This document shows positions 24,091-35,903 of a stretch of DNA of 64,000 nt, in pieces (position 1 is the first letter of the stretch; each line of letters begins with the position of its first letter). The translations under genes were made by a program, and so were the position numbers. Under the pieces are notes generated by a model. That model was not told the DNA's origin, made no database searches, and saw only the letters and a list, made by a program, of their open reading frames with translations. This DNA is from Eopsaltria australis. Lineage: Eukaryota > Chordata > Aves > Passeriformes > Petroicidae. The stretch covers positions 9,501,001 to 9,565,000 of the forward strand of contig JAVTVJ010000040.1 in NCBI GenBank assembly GCA_034509425.1, given 5' to 3'.

Positions 24091-26430
24091 CAGAAAGCAT
24101 TCAGGTATTGCTTATTTTTCTTTCAATATGGAGGGTATTTTTCCCCTACTCCTTAAACCTGTTCTAAAATAAATACCTCCTAGGATAAAAACATAGACTT
24201 CATTTAATTTTAGGTACTACCAGTTCAAAAGTTGAAGTCCTTTGCAAGTTAGGAGTTAAATCCAAGTGGACAATTAGATCAAATTCTGATTAAGTGACCT
24301 GCAATTCACCCTTCTGCCCTCATATTCATTTTCCAAGGATAATTATTAAATAAACATCCCTATTCAACTGATTATCTTTTGACCCAAATATGATGTAGAG
24401 CTTTGGTAACTTTATACTTGAACTCAAAAAGAAAACAAAACAAAGAACAGTGATCTTAAAAACATGCTTTATACCAGCAACATTTCATAGAATTAAAAAT
24501 TGTAATTTTTGGAAAAGGGTTAGCTTTAAATATATTGTTTAAGCAAAAAGGAGGCTTCTGTCTTGCAGAAATAGTACTCTAAGAACAGAGTGGAACTCTG
24601 CTGAACTTAGGTATATGGCCAAGTCCCAGACATTTAGGATTAGCTTAAAGTACTCTGGCAACTTCAAAAACCCTAATAGAGTATCAAGACCCACTCAGAT
24701 TATCAATGATAAATTTGATAGAATAGAAAGAAGAAACTAAAAAGACATTGCTCAGGTGGGGAACTCATTTCTTGCATCTTGTACTCTTTTTTTATCAAAA
24801 GAAATACCAAAGGCTTTCTGAAAAACAGAAAATGTGCAATTTCTTTCACAAACATACATCTATGCTTTGTTTTCTTATTGTTGTTGACAGAACCCTTCAT
24901 TATGCCCTTAAAAAATCATTTTATGTTTATTTGTACTGTCTATACAGATTTGGAGACTTGTTTTATGAATTGCCGGAGAGTGATGTCTTTTTCTAATAAA
25001 AGTTTATTACACTTTGATTGATTTCCCTGATATTCACTTTGTGTGTCTGTTATAGAAACTCATTTTTGTTCTAAAACCCAAATTACTCTAACTAATGTAC
25101 CAGAGGAGCACCGTAACTGTTAGCAATTGACAATGCAAAATGTTTCACAGCTTTATTTGTCAATGCAGATGCCATGGAAAAATCATTGAGGGCTAGTTTG
25201 CCAGGATCCTTATTTATTAATTCATGGAGGTTTGCAAGAATAAGTCATGAATGTGAAGCAGCACAAATGTGAGATAGAGCTCAGACACCTGATCACCTTA
25301 CCACAAATTAACAAATGACTGTGCATCTTCTGAACAGCAGTTGGTATGTCACATACATCCATATGCAAGCATTTACTAGCAACAAATAAATGTATATTTA
25401 AAATGTTAACTTACCTTAGCACACAATGAAAGACACTTCTACGATAAGCCGAATATATTCACATTTTCCATAAGCTAAAGGCATATATAAATACAGTTCC
25501 TGTGTCTCTGCTGATGTTTGGTAACTTGCTAAGCATCAGTAATTTGAACATAAGTCAGAAATACACACAAGGATGCCATTTTTGGATTTTCTGAGTTTGA
25601 AGCTCTCTATATTATTTGCCATTATTTGCAGTTGTTCTGGATAACATTAAAATTGCAGGTGTTTCATCACTTGGTAAGTCAATTTTTTTCTTCCAACAGA
25701 GTCCCTTCTTTAACTCATGTAATGTTCTTTAAACATGTCAATGTCTTTTTAGTAGGACAGAATGGGATGAAATTAAATGTTTCAATGAAACCTGAGGTGT
25801 GTTCTATTTCCTCAGTGCTGGTGCTGCTTCTCATATTGCCTATGGGGACAGCTAGATTAGACAAACACACTGAACGTACTCCGTAGAGACTTTTGGGGGA
25901 GAATCATCAAAACAGTTTTGTCTTGCCTTGTATTGTTTCACCCACTCTCTGAGCAGTGTATCACATCTCAATAGAGACTACAACGACTGATTATTTCACA
26001 GCTAGACATTCATGCTCACTGAAGGACATAACTGAGCTGGCAGGCTTCATCTTGAAGAGAAAGAAATTGGCAACACTTGTTCAGCAACCTTTGGTGAATG
26101 ATGGTGAGGCAGCGTGACTTCAGCTGCTGAAAGGACAAAGCTGCCTGGCCCTGCTAGCAAGAGATAGGAATTAAGCCATGAAACTAATGAACAGCAGAGG
26201 AGCTGGAAAGCAAGGTTACCCTGTCCTTCTCCTGTTGAGATTGTCCTGGATTTTAATTCTCTGTCCTGCCTCCTGTGCAGTCAATAGCAGCCATTAAACA
26301 TGGCTAAAACAGATTTCTGTACAGATGTACTGTCCTCAGAAAAGACATAGTGAGCCACTGTGTTGCCTTCCAGCAGTAAATATCAAAAGTGCTCTGGACA
26401 ATCTAAATTTGAAGTCAGGTTTTCTTTGAG

Positions 26431-26478
26431 CAGTGCTCAGACCATGTCGTGTCCAGAGGTCCCTTCCAACATAAACTA
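26431..26478 (+). mobile_element. Short CR1 3'-end fragment (tentative)
   Basis: GTCCAGAGGTCCCTTCCAAC followed by an AA-rich stretch matches the end of the CR1 3' UTR, which typically reads 'ccagaggtcccttccaacc'. Only about 45 bp can be recognised and the terminal ATTCTATG repeats are missing, so this is a severely truncated or eroded copy. Confidence 0.5.
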
Positions 26479-28074
26479 GACCACCAGTCTGTATATCTGC
26501 TCCAGTCATCCCCCTCCAGCATTTAGCACCACAAAATGGAAATGGTGCTTTGTTGGCCTGTGCTGGCCATATCGCCATAAAAGTGCTCCAGCATCAGGAG
26601 AGTGGGTTGAATGCTGGGATTCCTTTTAGAGCTGACATGGGTCTGGTCTCCCTTAGAGGGAAGAAATAATGAAGAATGTTCCTGATGGCAGTGAGATTGC
26701 CATGATACAGAAAACACATCAGATCAGCCAGTTCACTGTTCTCACATACCTTTGTTTCTTTTTCCTTCAGAGGCACGTGCTTCTGTTGCTCTTACACCTC
26801 ATTCTCCCTTCTTAAGGGAGATAATATTTAATCATACAATATTGTTGTAAGTAGTGCATGGCCCTGCTATCATGTGCAGACACCCTTCTTCTTTCTGGGG
26901 CTTCCCAGGCATTCCAGAGCCCTTTCTTTTATCCACCAGCCAGCATTTGATACAGAATCTGGAAATTATTTTGCTGCCAAAAGTGTGCGAGGGAGGTGGG
27001 AGACAATCTGTCAGCTTCTGCTAGAGTAAACACAAAGAGCCATTCTCTCATCTAGTAAAACAATAAGATTAGTCCTTTTATCATTAATTTTTTTTCTCTC
27101 CTTCACTGCTTTGTAAACACTGCTTGTATGACTTTGCCTCTTATCGTCTGCAAACTGAATCTGCTTTTGTTGAAGCAGTGTCAATCACAAGGGTTTTCCT
27201 GCTCATATACTTAGTGATATGAGTGATTGAAAAAGAAGACAGGCTTTCATTTGGGTCTGCAGTATGTGACATACCCGCTGTTGGAAATGTAAGGGGGGGG
27301 AAAGAAAGGCAACAATTTGGTAAAATACAACCCAAAGTTCACTTGCTCTGTCAAAGAGATTAAGATTAAACTGAAGGAGGTCAAAGCTATTAACATTTAG
27401 ACTACAGGGTATATAAGAAGTTAGTGTCTGGTTAGATATTGGCTTTCTAATTGGAGAGTAGCTTGTTTCTAACTCTTTATGTAAACACCAGCATTAGCAA
27501 AAGCCTGGGTGGTCTCAGCATTGTAACCTATGGACATATGTGATCCACATCTCTCTGAAAAAAATGTCCTCCATGATCAAGTTTGCATTTGACTTGTAAA
27601 TATGTCTCTTGATTCCTTTCTGCCAACTGTGACAGCATTTGCAAAGGGAAAACTTCACAGTGATACTTCAGGGGTTGCTTTAAATTTGTTTTCCCAAATG
27701 CCAAATTCTCCTTCACACCATACACTTAGTTACAATCTTATTTATGTTCAGCTCTTTGGACCAAGCAAGAAGATTACTGCAGACACCAGGAAGGAGCACA
27801 GACATGATTTGATTGTTAATTAACTCCCATAGCAAGAGTGACTCTTACACAAGCCAGATTATTTATGGAATATCTTTTGCATTTTCAAATCACATTATTC
27901 TCTGACTTTACGGTGTTCTCTACAGCTTCTTGTCCTGAATCCAATGGAAAGTGAAACAAGGAAAAGTAAATTAAATAGCAGCCAGCAGGGTTAGCCATTG
28001 GAAGATGATTTGGTTAAACCTTTAGTTGCACTGACCCAGACAATAGCTCAATGGCTGTGTTTTAGCAGATCTGG
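26479..28074. other. Non-coding unique sequence
   Basis: No gene or clear repeat. A run of eight G bases is present near 27293. The reading frames are 80 codons or shorter and unremarkable. Confidence 0.55.
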
Positions 28075-28630
28075 TGTGATGGGCTGACCTTGGTTGGATG
28101 TCAGGTGCACACCAAGCCATTCTCTCACCCCCCTTTTCAGCAGGACAGGGGGAAGAAAATAAGATGAAAAATAACCTCATGGATCAAGACAAAGGCAGTT
28201 TAATAAAGCAAATGTCATGCGTAGAAGCAAAGGAAAACAAAAGATTTATTCTTTATTTCCCATGAGCAGGCAAGGACCATCCACTTCCTGGGTATACAAA
28301 GTGTTTGCTTTGCAAGACAAGTGTAATAACAAATTCTCCCTCTCCTCTTTTCTCTTAGCTTTAATTGCTGAGCACGCATCATATGGTACAAAATATCCCT
28401 GTGGTCAGTTCGAGACAGCTGTCCTGACTGTGAACCCTCCTAAAATCTTTCCCACCCTTCACCTACTGGTCATGGGAGAATGTTGGACAGACTTGATGCT
28501 GTGTGAGCACCGCTGAGCTGTAGCCATAACATTGGTGTCGATTGTCAACATTTCTCTAGCTACCAATACAAAGCACAGAACTGTGAGGGCTGCTATGGGG
28601 GAAATTAACTCCATCTCCAGACCCAGTACA
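28075..28630 (-). mobile_element. Solo LTR of a bird endogenous retrovirus
   Basis: The element runs from TGTGATGGGCTGACC at the left end to CAGTACA at the right. Read on the minus strand it starts TG and ends CA, as LTRs do. Its minus-strand opening (TGTACTGGGTCTGGAGATGG, then AGTTAATTT) and its far end match an ERVK-type LTR family that I recognise from passerine and other bird genomes. In that family the promoter includes a TATAAAG box; here the equivalent minus-strand site is eroded to AATTAAAG near 28360. No gag, pol or env sequence flanks it on either side, so it is a solo LTR left by recombination between two LTRs. The flanks (ATCTGG and CCTGAT) give no clean target-site duplication. 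The exact subfamily is not settled. Confidence 0.88.
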
Positions 28631-30640
28631 CCTGATTAATCTCTCACTGCATTAGCATATTTTCTGAGGATTAATATGTTTTGTTTTGGTGTGTGAGCAT
28701 AACCAGCAATCTCATACAGGGGGTTGGATGAGTGCAGGAAGAGTGAGCTTGTGGCCTCCTCCCCATACACTCTGTCATTATTCCCAGCGTGATCCACCAG
28801 ACCTTCATATCTGTAAGCCCTGCTTTCCACAGGTTGTACTGCTACAGGGGGATAGGCAAACATTCACAGGAAAAAGATCATGCAAAGTTTGAACCAGAAA
28901 TAATCCTTAGAAATTTATTGTGGCTGCTCTGTTAAAATCTGAACCATAGGGTTTTTTTTCTCACACAAGAGTGTGGAAGCTGGAAAGGGCTGTGTTTAGA
29001 GAACTGTCCCACAGAAAGGCTGTCACCATGAACCTTCCTGATCCAAGGGCCAGTCTCTGTCATCCACTTAGTGTGACTCCTTGCATCACCAGAGGAAGCC
29101 CTACATCTAAAACTGCAGTTTAATCATCATCATTTTGCAGTGAATAAATACAGTTCCTTGCTCAAGCAGCTACAGCCCAGGGCTTCCTACAAACCTCTTT
29201 GAGCACAGAGGGGAGCCCTTCACAGTGATGCACGTAATAGTGCCATTGCCTCAGCTTTTAAAGCCTGTTGCAGTCTTTGATACGAGGAAGGCAGTGTGTA
29301 TGAAATTCTCACCCTCCCTTTGGAGCACAGCCTCACCGAGTACCGTGAGGGTCATCAAAGCTTTTCAGGCCCAATTGCCTACAAGTTACATGTGGCTGTC
29401 TCACCCCTCTGACACTCTGTTTTATCTTCTCACCCACCACTGGTCCATCGCTCCATGCCCACTGACACAATATTGCCACCATGAAAATCACAACTAGTCT
29501 GCCCAGTTATCATTTGGCCAGATGCTTGTGAAAGCAGGAGAGTGTCACGTTACTATCTCATTAGTTAATCCAGTTGGCAATGCCAACACAGAAGTCTTCT
29601 AATGGAAGAGATGTTAAAAAAGTTTTCAGGCAGAAGAGTGTCCTTCAAACAGATAAATAGAAGCCTCTTATTTTGGAAGGAGCAGGACAGTTTATGTTCA
29701 GATTTTTGAAAGAAACAAAAATAAAATGTGGCATATACTGACATGTATTCATGAAACATTTGGCACTAGAGAGCCTACATTTTTCATCAAAAAAGTAATT
29801 TCACAAGTCTCCATTCTCCAAGAGATGCATTTGCCTGAGCATTAGAAACCACAGAAAAATACCTTTTTATTGTTATTAATTATAGTGACAGTCCTAAAGG
29901 AAAAAAAGTCATTTTATGAAAAGCAGCGGGTTTTGAAGAGAAATGCATTTTTGACGATGTAAATTGACTAATTCTGTTGAACATTGATCTAATTTGAAAG
30001 ACAAAATCATAACTGCCCAAAAAATATAATAGGGTTTCAAATTAAAAAATACACAAGTGTATTCTAAGTGTTTAGCATAAACAAACCAAAGATTAACAGA
30101 ATCACAAGTCAGGTAGCTTCAAAGTGTTCTAAAAAAGCCCTAGCAGGAAACAAATACAAAGAACACACTCCAAATGAGATAATCTTCCCTGTCCCAGGGC
30201 ACAAAACTGGCTGTCATTTCTAACTTTGTCTGTTAACAGCATCAGATTCTAGCTCCACCAAAATTAGCAGTGTCTCCCACTCAAGAACTAGTTTCCTGGT
30301 TTCTAGGGTACATGTGATGCTGAGGCCTGACTCTCTAATCCATCTTACCATCTGGCAATCTCTTGATAAGAGCAACAAGAAAGCATAAAAAAGATGAGAC
30401 AGGCACTTTGCCCTTTTTAATATATCAGTTGGGGCAGAGCTGTTAAACATATTCCACTTGTTATCCATTCCTTTTGCTTGGGAAGGATTCTTTGGGAAGC
30501 TAGTTCTCTCCTTCTAAATTCCATTTAGTCTTGAAATAAGGTAGAAGAAATAGGAAAAAACTATGAAACTGGCTGAAAGACATAATTCTTAATCTGTAGA
30601 TTGGTGTGTTACAAAAGAGGTACAAAAAGGCATGGGTTTT

Positions 30641-30652
30641 GTGTGTGTGTGT
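30641..30652. repeat. (GT)6 microsatellite
   Basis: Six perfect GT units following a TTTT run. It is short and probably stable. Confidence 0.8.
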
Positions 30653-31647
30653 TATTAATGCCTTCTGCAAGTAATTATCAGAAGAAGAGGAAAACTATCT
30701 CCTTAAGTAAGTATCCATAAAACAAGAAGAAAAATAAACCATGCAGTGTCAGCACTTCAATATGAATAGCATGGTTTGGAGTTTTCATGCCACCAAATTA
30801 ATATGTCCTTGAAATAAGCCATAAATTATAAGTTCCTTTAAAAGTGCTGCATCCAACATTTTTGGAATTCTGTATCACATTATTCTATCCCTATAGATGA
30901 AAATAAAACATCATAGAAGTAGACTTAAGAAATCAGCAGTAGTTTAGATAAAAGTGATCATGATTTGCTTCTGTTTGTTATATATAATCAGAATTAAGTC
31001 CAGACCAGTAATATGTATATTTGATGGATTGCAAGAGCCAATTTTGCAAAGCTGAAAACAATTATGAGCTAAATCATTTGGGAGAAAGAAATTAGACAGG
31101 AAATGTGGATAATAACTGGAAAGTGTTTAAAAACATTTTACCAGAAGTTTAAAACAAAGAATGAAAGCTGGACAAAATACTGACTTGCATAAAAGTGAAA
31201 CAGCTATGTAAATCAAAATTATGCAAAAAAAGGCATTTATTAGAAGTCTTGAGAATTAGACAGAAGATAAGAACTACAGAAAATTAATAAGGATGGAAGC
31301 AAGAAGTAAGGTTTTTCATCAGAGTTAAGTATAACAAGAAAGATTTGTGGTCTTGGCTACACACAACTGTAGCCATGTTAATAATGTATGCAAAAATCAG
31401 TATCTTCTGTAGATAAATCTAAGCTCTCTTTGAAGACAAAAACAGACAAAATCAGTTCTCCCACAAGAAGACAATGCAATGCTGTTCATTCCAATAAATC
31501 AGAAGAATGTTAAATAGCAATTTAAAACAGAGACCTGCATGATTTACAACCAAAAGGTTTAAAAAAGTTGGCTGAAAGAAAATTCCAAACCATGGATATT
31601 GCTTTTTGCTAAGTCGGAGAACACTGGAGAAGTTCCAAGAAGGACAG

Positions 31648-31661
31648 AAAAAAAAAAAAAA
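31648..31661. repeat. Poly(A) run
   Basis: Fourteen consecutive A bases. No retrocopy body is recognisable upstream. Confidence 0.8.
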
Positions 31662-31724
31662 GAAGTCCAATATCCCACCAATTTTATTTTTTTAAGTTAT
31701 ATGTGTAACCCAGGTGATTGAAGC

Positions 31725-31746
31725 CCTTTCAGCCTGAGCTGAAAGG
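31725..31746. other. Perfect 9-bp hairpin
   Basis: CCTTTCAGC and GCTGAAAGG are perfect inverted copies separated by the four bases CTGA. No U run follows, so this is not a terminator-like structure, and it is too short for a microRNA precursor. Confidence 0.6.
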
Positions 31747-32429
31747 ATAAAATAATGTAAAAGCTAATAGAGGGCTAGAGGTGTGTATGCAATTAACCCT
31801 AAGCAAAATGGTTTAGCAGAAACAAGTTCTTGTAAGCCTTCCTGAAAAACTCAGCATATTTACTGGCCTTAGGAAGCAAAGACAGGCAAATTTTGCCAGG
31901 CATATAAAAGACAAGGTGGGCCAGCAACCCAAAGTCCTTCCAAGTCTGCAAAGAAGCTGTGAACAGGAGTAACAAACAGCACTGGCACCAGAAATGGGCT
32001 CTGTCAGAGCCCATACAGATGTGAATAACCTTTCCACACAGAATAAAGCACCTTTGTAAAGCAGATCTTCAACTTTTGTAGCCACACTTTTCAAGTCCCC
32101 CAAAGTTGGCAGTTTTTGTAAACCTGTCTCTTAATTTCAAATGTCCTCTTTTCCAAACTGATATTCAAGCAAGGTATGTCTGGCCCAGAAGCAGGGGAGA
32201 AAGTCTTCAGTGAATCTGGTACTGTTTACTAAGAACACTCAGTACAAAGATGTTTTCTGCATTAGTAAAATTGCGAAAAGGTGAACTAGCTCCTGACCAG
32301 GTAACGCAGCAAATAATTGGTACAACTTGCTAACTGGTTAGGGTTAACTGTGTGCAACATCTCCATTGATTTATGACTGCCAAGTTCACAGGTTACTTAG
32401 ATTGTTCAATTTAGCACTTTTCCCCAGCT

Positions 32430-32478
32430 TTCAATTGAACATTTTGAACCAGGTGTTCAATGGATTAATCGATATCGA
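32430..32478. promoter_or_regulatory. Cluster of palindromic binding-site-like motifs
   Basis: Within 49 bp there are four motif-like elements. TTCAATTGAA is a perfect 10-bp palindrome at 32430-32439. TTGAAC and GTTCAA face each other at 32444-32449 and 32455-32460. A CAGGTG E-box (ZEB/bHLH type) sits at 32450-32455 between them. TCGATATCGA is a second 10-bp palindrome at 32469-32478, overlapping AATCGATA, which fits the ONECUT/CUX consensus. Two CpGs survive in otherwise CpG-poor sequence. The density suggests a conserved enhancer, but this is inference from motifs alone. Confidence 0.3.
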
Positions 32479-33138
32479 GTACAATAGGTCTCTGCACCAG
32501 TCCATAAACAAAGCTGATTTTTATGTACTTGGTGTGATTTAAACCTTTAACACTTTAAACCATTCTACAGCTCTCTTGCCATGCAAGCATATGCTTCTCT
32601 TCACTTTCCTTAATTGACATCAGATTGTGACTTAGCAACATGCAGGGCAATGAAAGCTGCTGTGTGCCTGGAGGGCCTGATCCTGCAAATGTGCGTGCAT
32701 GACACTGCATGCAGGTAGGTAACTCCTTTGATCCCAGTGAGGCCATTCACATATATAACCCTGTTAAGGTGAATTAGTTGTAAGGGAAGGACTGACATTT
32801 GAATATTGAGCTTTGTGGTTAGGGAGAGCTTTCCTAGCACTCAGAGGCCGTGGGGAAAGGCAAATCTCATTTGCTCAATGTGACTTATGTGACTTGCACA
32901 ATTTCTCCCTATGTCAGGTTCCCTCCTCCCCATAAAAACAGACTCATGTGTTCACTTTTGCAGCCTGCCCCCCACCTTGTGACTGTACATACCAGATGCA
33001 GTTTTGTAGGGGCTCGTCTTCACCTGCCAACTGAATTTGATGCCTGGTTCAGGGAAGAAAAGGCAAAACATCAGGAGAGGAGTGAAATGCAGATGCAACC
33101 CTCAAGGGTCCTCAGCCTGTAGACCCCTTACTCAATGC

Positions 33139-33167
33139 CAAACTCTAGGTCTGCACCCTAGAGTTTG
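33139..33167. other. Perfect 11-bp hairpin
   Basis: CAAACTCTAGG (33139-33149) and CCTAGAGTTTG (33157-33167) are perfect inverted copies around a seven-base loop. This could be a cruciform-prone site or the eroded terminal inverted repeats of a very small element. There is no further symmetry outside the arms. Confidence 0.6.
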
Positions 33168-33706
33168 AGTGAACCCCCATTTCATGACTTGGCCCGGTGT
33201 TCACTCCTAAAACTGACAAAAACTACGGTTTCAAAGGTTTGGAGAATGAAGACTTCAAATCAGGTTTGGGGAAGGACCTCACTCTCACTGCTGCTTGAAG
33301 CGCAGATGGCAGAGCAAGGAAGGCTCTCCAGTTCTGAAGCCAGGGTTACTCTCGTGAAGGAGCTGGAAAGGAAAGGGGTGCTCCCACTTTCTTTCCTTAG
33401 CACATGTCACTGACCTGCCATTCACACATACACACCCATCACATTGTTCCTGAGTAAGTGCTGCTTGTTTGGCTGACCTTCGCTGGAGATTTCTCTAGTA
33501 CAGAGTCTGTCTGAGTAAATATCCCTCAGGCATATGGAAAACGGGTAGGGATAACAGATGAAGTCAACACATGGAAGAATTTACTGTCTTACCCGGAGGT
33601 AAGAAGCAGATCCTCCTTAAGCACTTAAACAACTACAAATGTTTTCAACTCGGTGTTGGTATAAAATAATAATGAAAATAACCAGTCCTGCTTTCTTTAA
33701 AAAAGT

Positions 33707-33771
33707 GAGAAGGGAAGTGGAGGGAAGGGATAAGGGGAAGAGGAAGATGAGGGGGGAGGAAGGGAAAGGGA
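33707..33771 (+). repeat. G/A-rich polypurine tract
   Basis: Sixty-five bases that are all purine apart from three T bases, including GGGGGGAGG and several GGGAA units. Polypurine tracts of this kind can form triplex (H-DNA) structures. The spaced G runs do not make a clean four-run quadruplex motif with G3 tracts throughout. Confidence 0.75.
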
Positions 33772-35118
33772 TAGCTCTCTGAGCTATCACCACAATCCAG
33801 CTTTCATCTCACATGCTAAAAAGGCACAGAAAATGTGAAACAGTTGCAAAAGTCTTAAAGAGCAAGTTAAATGACTACCACAGACTGGGATCTTTTAATA
33901 TCTGTTGAGCTGAGTGTCACAGACTGCACATATTTATGCATTTAATGCAGCTTTAAATAGTATACATAAATGCATGTCATTGAGCAGTGACAGGAGAATC
34001 AGGCAAGTAGTTTTACTTATAAAAATATCTTCCTTCTGTGTTGCTATTTCACCTTGAAAAAGTGCCATAGTCAGCATCCCAGATCCTGGACCCTGAGCAC
34101 CTTCCTTTGACATCGATCCCTGTGGCCTCTTTGAGCAAAGCAGAAGTGCTTGAGAAGAGGTCAAGTTTGGCCTCGGTGTATTTTGAATCCGCTTTCTTAT
34201 GTTCTGACACCATCAAAACCTGCGAAAAGGAAATGAATCGTGTTTGGATTTCTTCAAGAAGCTGGGGATTATGCAAATTATTTCCTGATGCATTATAAGA
34301 AGAAATGCTTATTTTCATAAACAATGTATTTATCTAAAACTGTAGCCAAATAAAAGGCTCCCATTCCTTAGCAGTTAGATACATCAACTGCTATAATTTA
34401 ACAAACTGCAAATGAAAAACTTCTCTTATGAAGCTACCCTCATAAAATAAATCTTGTTACAAGAAGTTGCTGTAAAACAGAAACTGCACTAAGAGTAGAA
34501 TTGCGTATGTCTGAAATGAGATTTTACCTTAAGTGTTATTCAGTAAATGGAAAGAATTATTAAATATATTACAAGTTATTCCTAGAACAATCCATCCAAG
34601 TATTTTTTATTGCCATCTTCTCTTACAAACTCATTGAAAATTTTAAGGGAAAGAGGCCAGAAAATCAAGAAGCAGCTAGTTTCATAAGGAGTAAATATAT
34701 TTTTGCTGATGACTTCGAGGCCACTACAGCTGCCGCCAATGACCTGGGTGAGGTCCAGTGTTGCCTCTCAGGCCCTGTAGAACTGGAAAGCTGAGTCACA
34801 ATGAATCTTTGTGACAGTGACATTCACTTTATCAGAAAAGGAGAGACTGATGGTGGTTTAGCCATTTTATTGTTGCCAGTGTCCCACTTGCCTGGAGCAA
34901 GTGAGGATGCTCGTTCTAGAGGCACATTTGCACAGGTGCAGTGTTTGTACAGTGTGTAGCACAATTGGCTGCTCTTCAACTCTTAGAGATCAAAGACACT
35001 ACAGTTCTGATACTAATTATGATGAGCATAATATATGTTGGTTTTCACTCAGGAAAAGGTTGCTAGATTGTAATTAAGAGAAGTAACAGATCGAAAAAAA
35101 GACAGAAAAATTTCATGG

Positions 35119-35492
35119 AACCATAAAATATAGAATATACTGAGTTGGAAGGAACAAACAAAGACCAATAAAGTCCTACTTCTGGCTCTGCACAAGATAC
35201 CCCAAGAATCACACCATGTGCCTCAGAGTATTGTTCAAATGCTTCTTGAACTCTGTCAGGCTGGTGCTGTGACCACTTCCCTGGGGAGCCTGTTCCAGTG
35301 TCTGATCACCCTCTGGGTGAAGAACGTTTTTCTAATATCCAACCTAAACCTCCCCTGACACAACTTCAGGCAATTCCATCGAGTCCTGTTGTTGATCACC
35401 AGAGGAGACATCAGTGCCTGTCCCTCTGCTTCCCCTCCTGGGGAACTTATAGACTGCAATGAGGTCTCCACCTTCTCCACTCTGAATATCCC
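35119..35492 (-). mobile_element. CR1 LINE, truncated 3' part
   Basis: A minus-strand copy of CR1. The plus-strand text runs from the reversed 3' end (GAATATACTGAGTTGGAAGG near 35133) through the block GTGACCACTTCCCTGGGGAG. The minus-strand translation shows RFRLDIRK, FFTQRV and HWNRLPREVV, the conserved C-terminal block of the CR1 polyprotein. About 370 bp of the 3' end are kept and the 5' side is lost near 35492. The terminal ATTCTATG repeats are partly decayed. It looks like the same subfamily as the copy at 42.7 kb and lies in the same orientation. Confidence 0.95.
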
Positions 35493-35881
35493 TTTTACAG
35501 AAAGTTGTCCAGCCATATATCTGCTAAACAGCTTGCAGACAAAGGTAGTGTATCTTTAGAGTCACTGGCATTTCAGTAATTTTTTAGCACAAGATTTACC
35601 TGAAAACAGCCATATGTATGTTGCATTGCTTAGAATATAGCAGTGTTTTAATTTTAAATTAACTTCTAAAATAAGAATTGCTGTAATAAAATATAACAAG
35701 TATTTTTTTTTTATTTTGACGTACAGACAGTTGCACATGAATATTATTCAGTTTACACCATTTGAAAATTCCATTCTTGATCAAAATTAGAATAAGGATA
35801 TTTACTAATTTAAAAATTCATAAACTGAGCCCTTTGAAAACTTTTGTACAAACAACTTCAGACCCTCAGTTTATAATGGTT

Positions 35882-35903
35882 GTTCATGAAGTTCATGAAG
35901 TTC
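35882..35903. repeat. Nine-base tandem repeat, about 2.4 copies
   Basis: GTTCATGAA occurs twice in direct succession and is followed by GTTC. This is a small local duplication. Confidence 0.7.

Larger units (their letters stand above)
20441..26430. other. Non-coding unique sequence with simple repeats
   Basis: No supportable gene. It contains pentanucleotide and tetranucleotide A-rich repeats, a T-rich tract, a purine-rich patch and a possible MIR remnant. The longest reading frame of the window (222 codons, minus strand, 23326-23994) lies here, but it runs through the purine-rich patch and the MIR-like segment and resembles no known protein. Confidence 0.55.
28631..35118. other. Non-coding unique sequence
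   Basis: No supportable gene. It contains a GT repeat, two short perfect hairpins, a purine-rich tract and a compact cluster of palindromic motifs at 32.43-32.48 kb. A weak MIR-like trace lies near 29128-29186. Confidence 0.55.

Noticed and set aside
29128..29186. MIR-like trace (CATTTTGCAGTG, then TTGCTCAAG)
   Set aside because: Only scattered short matches to the reversed MIR core; too weak to list as an element.
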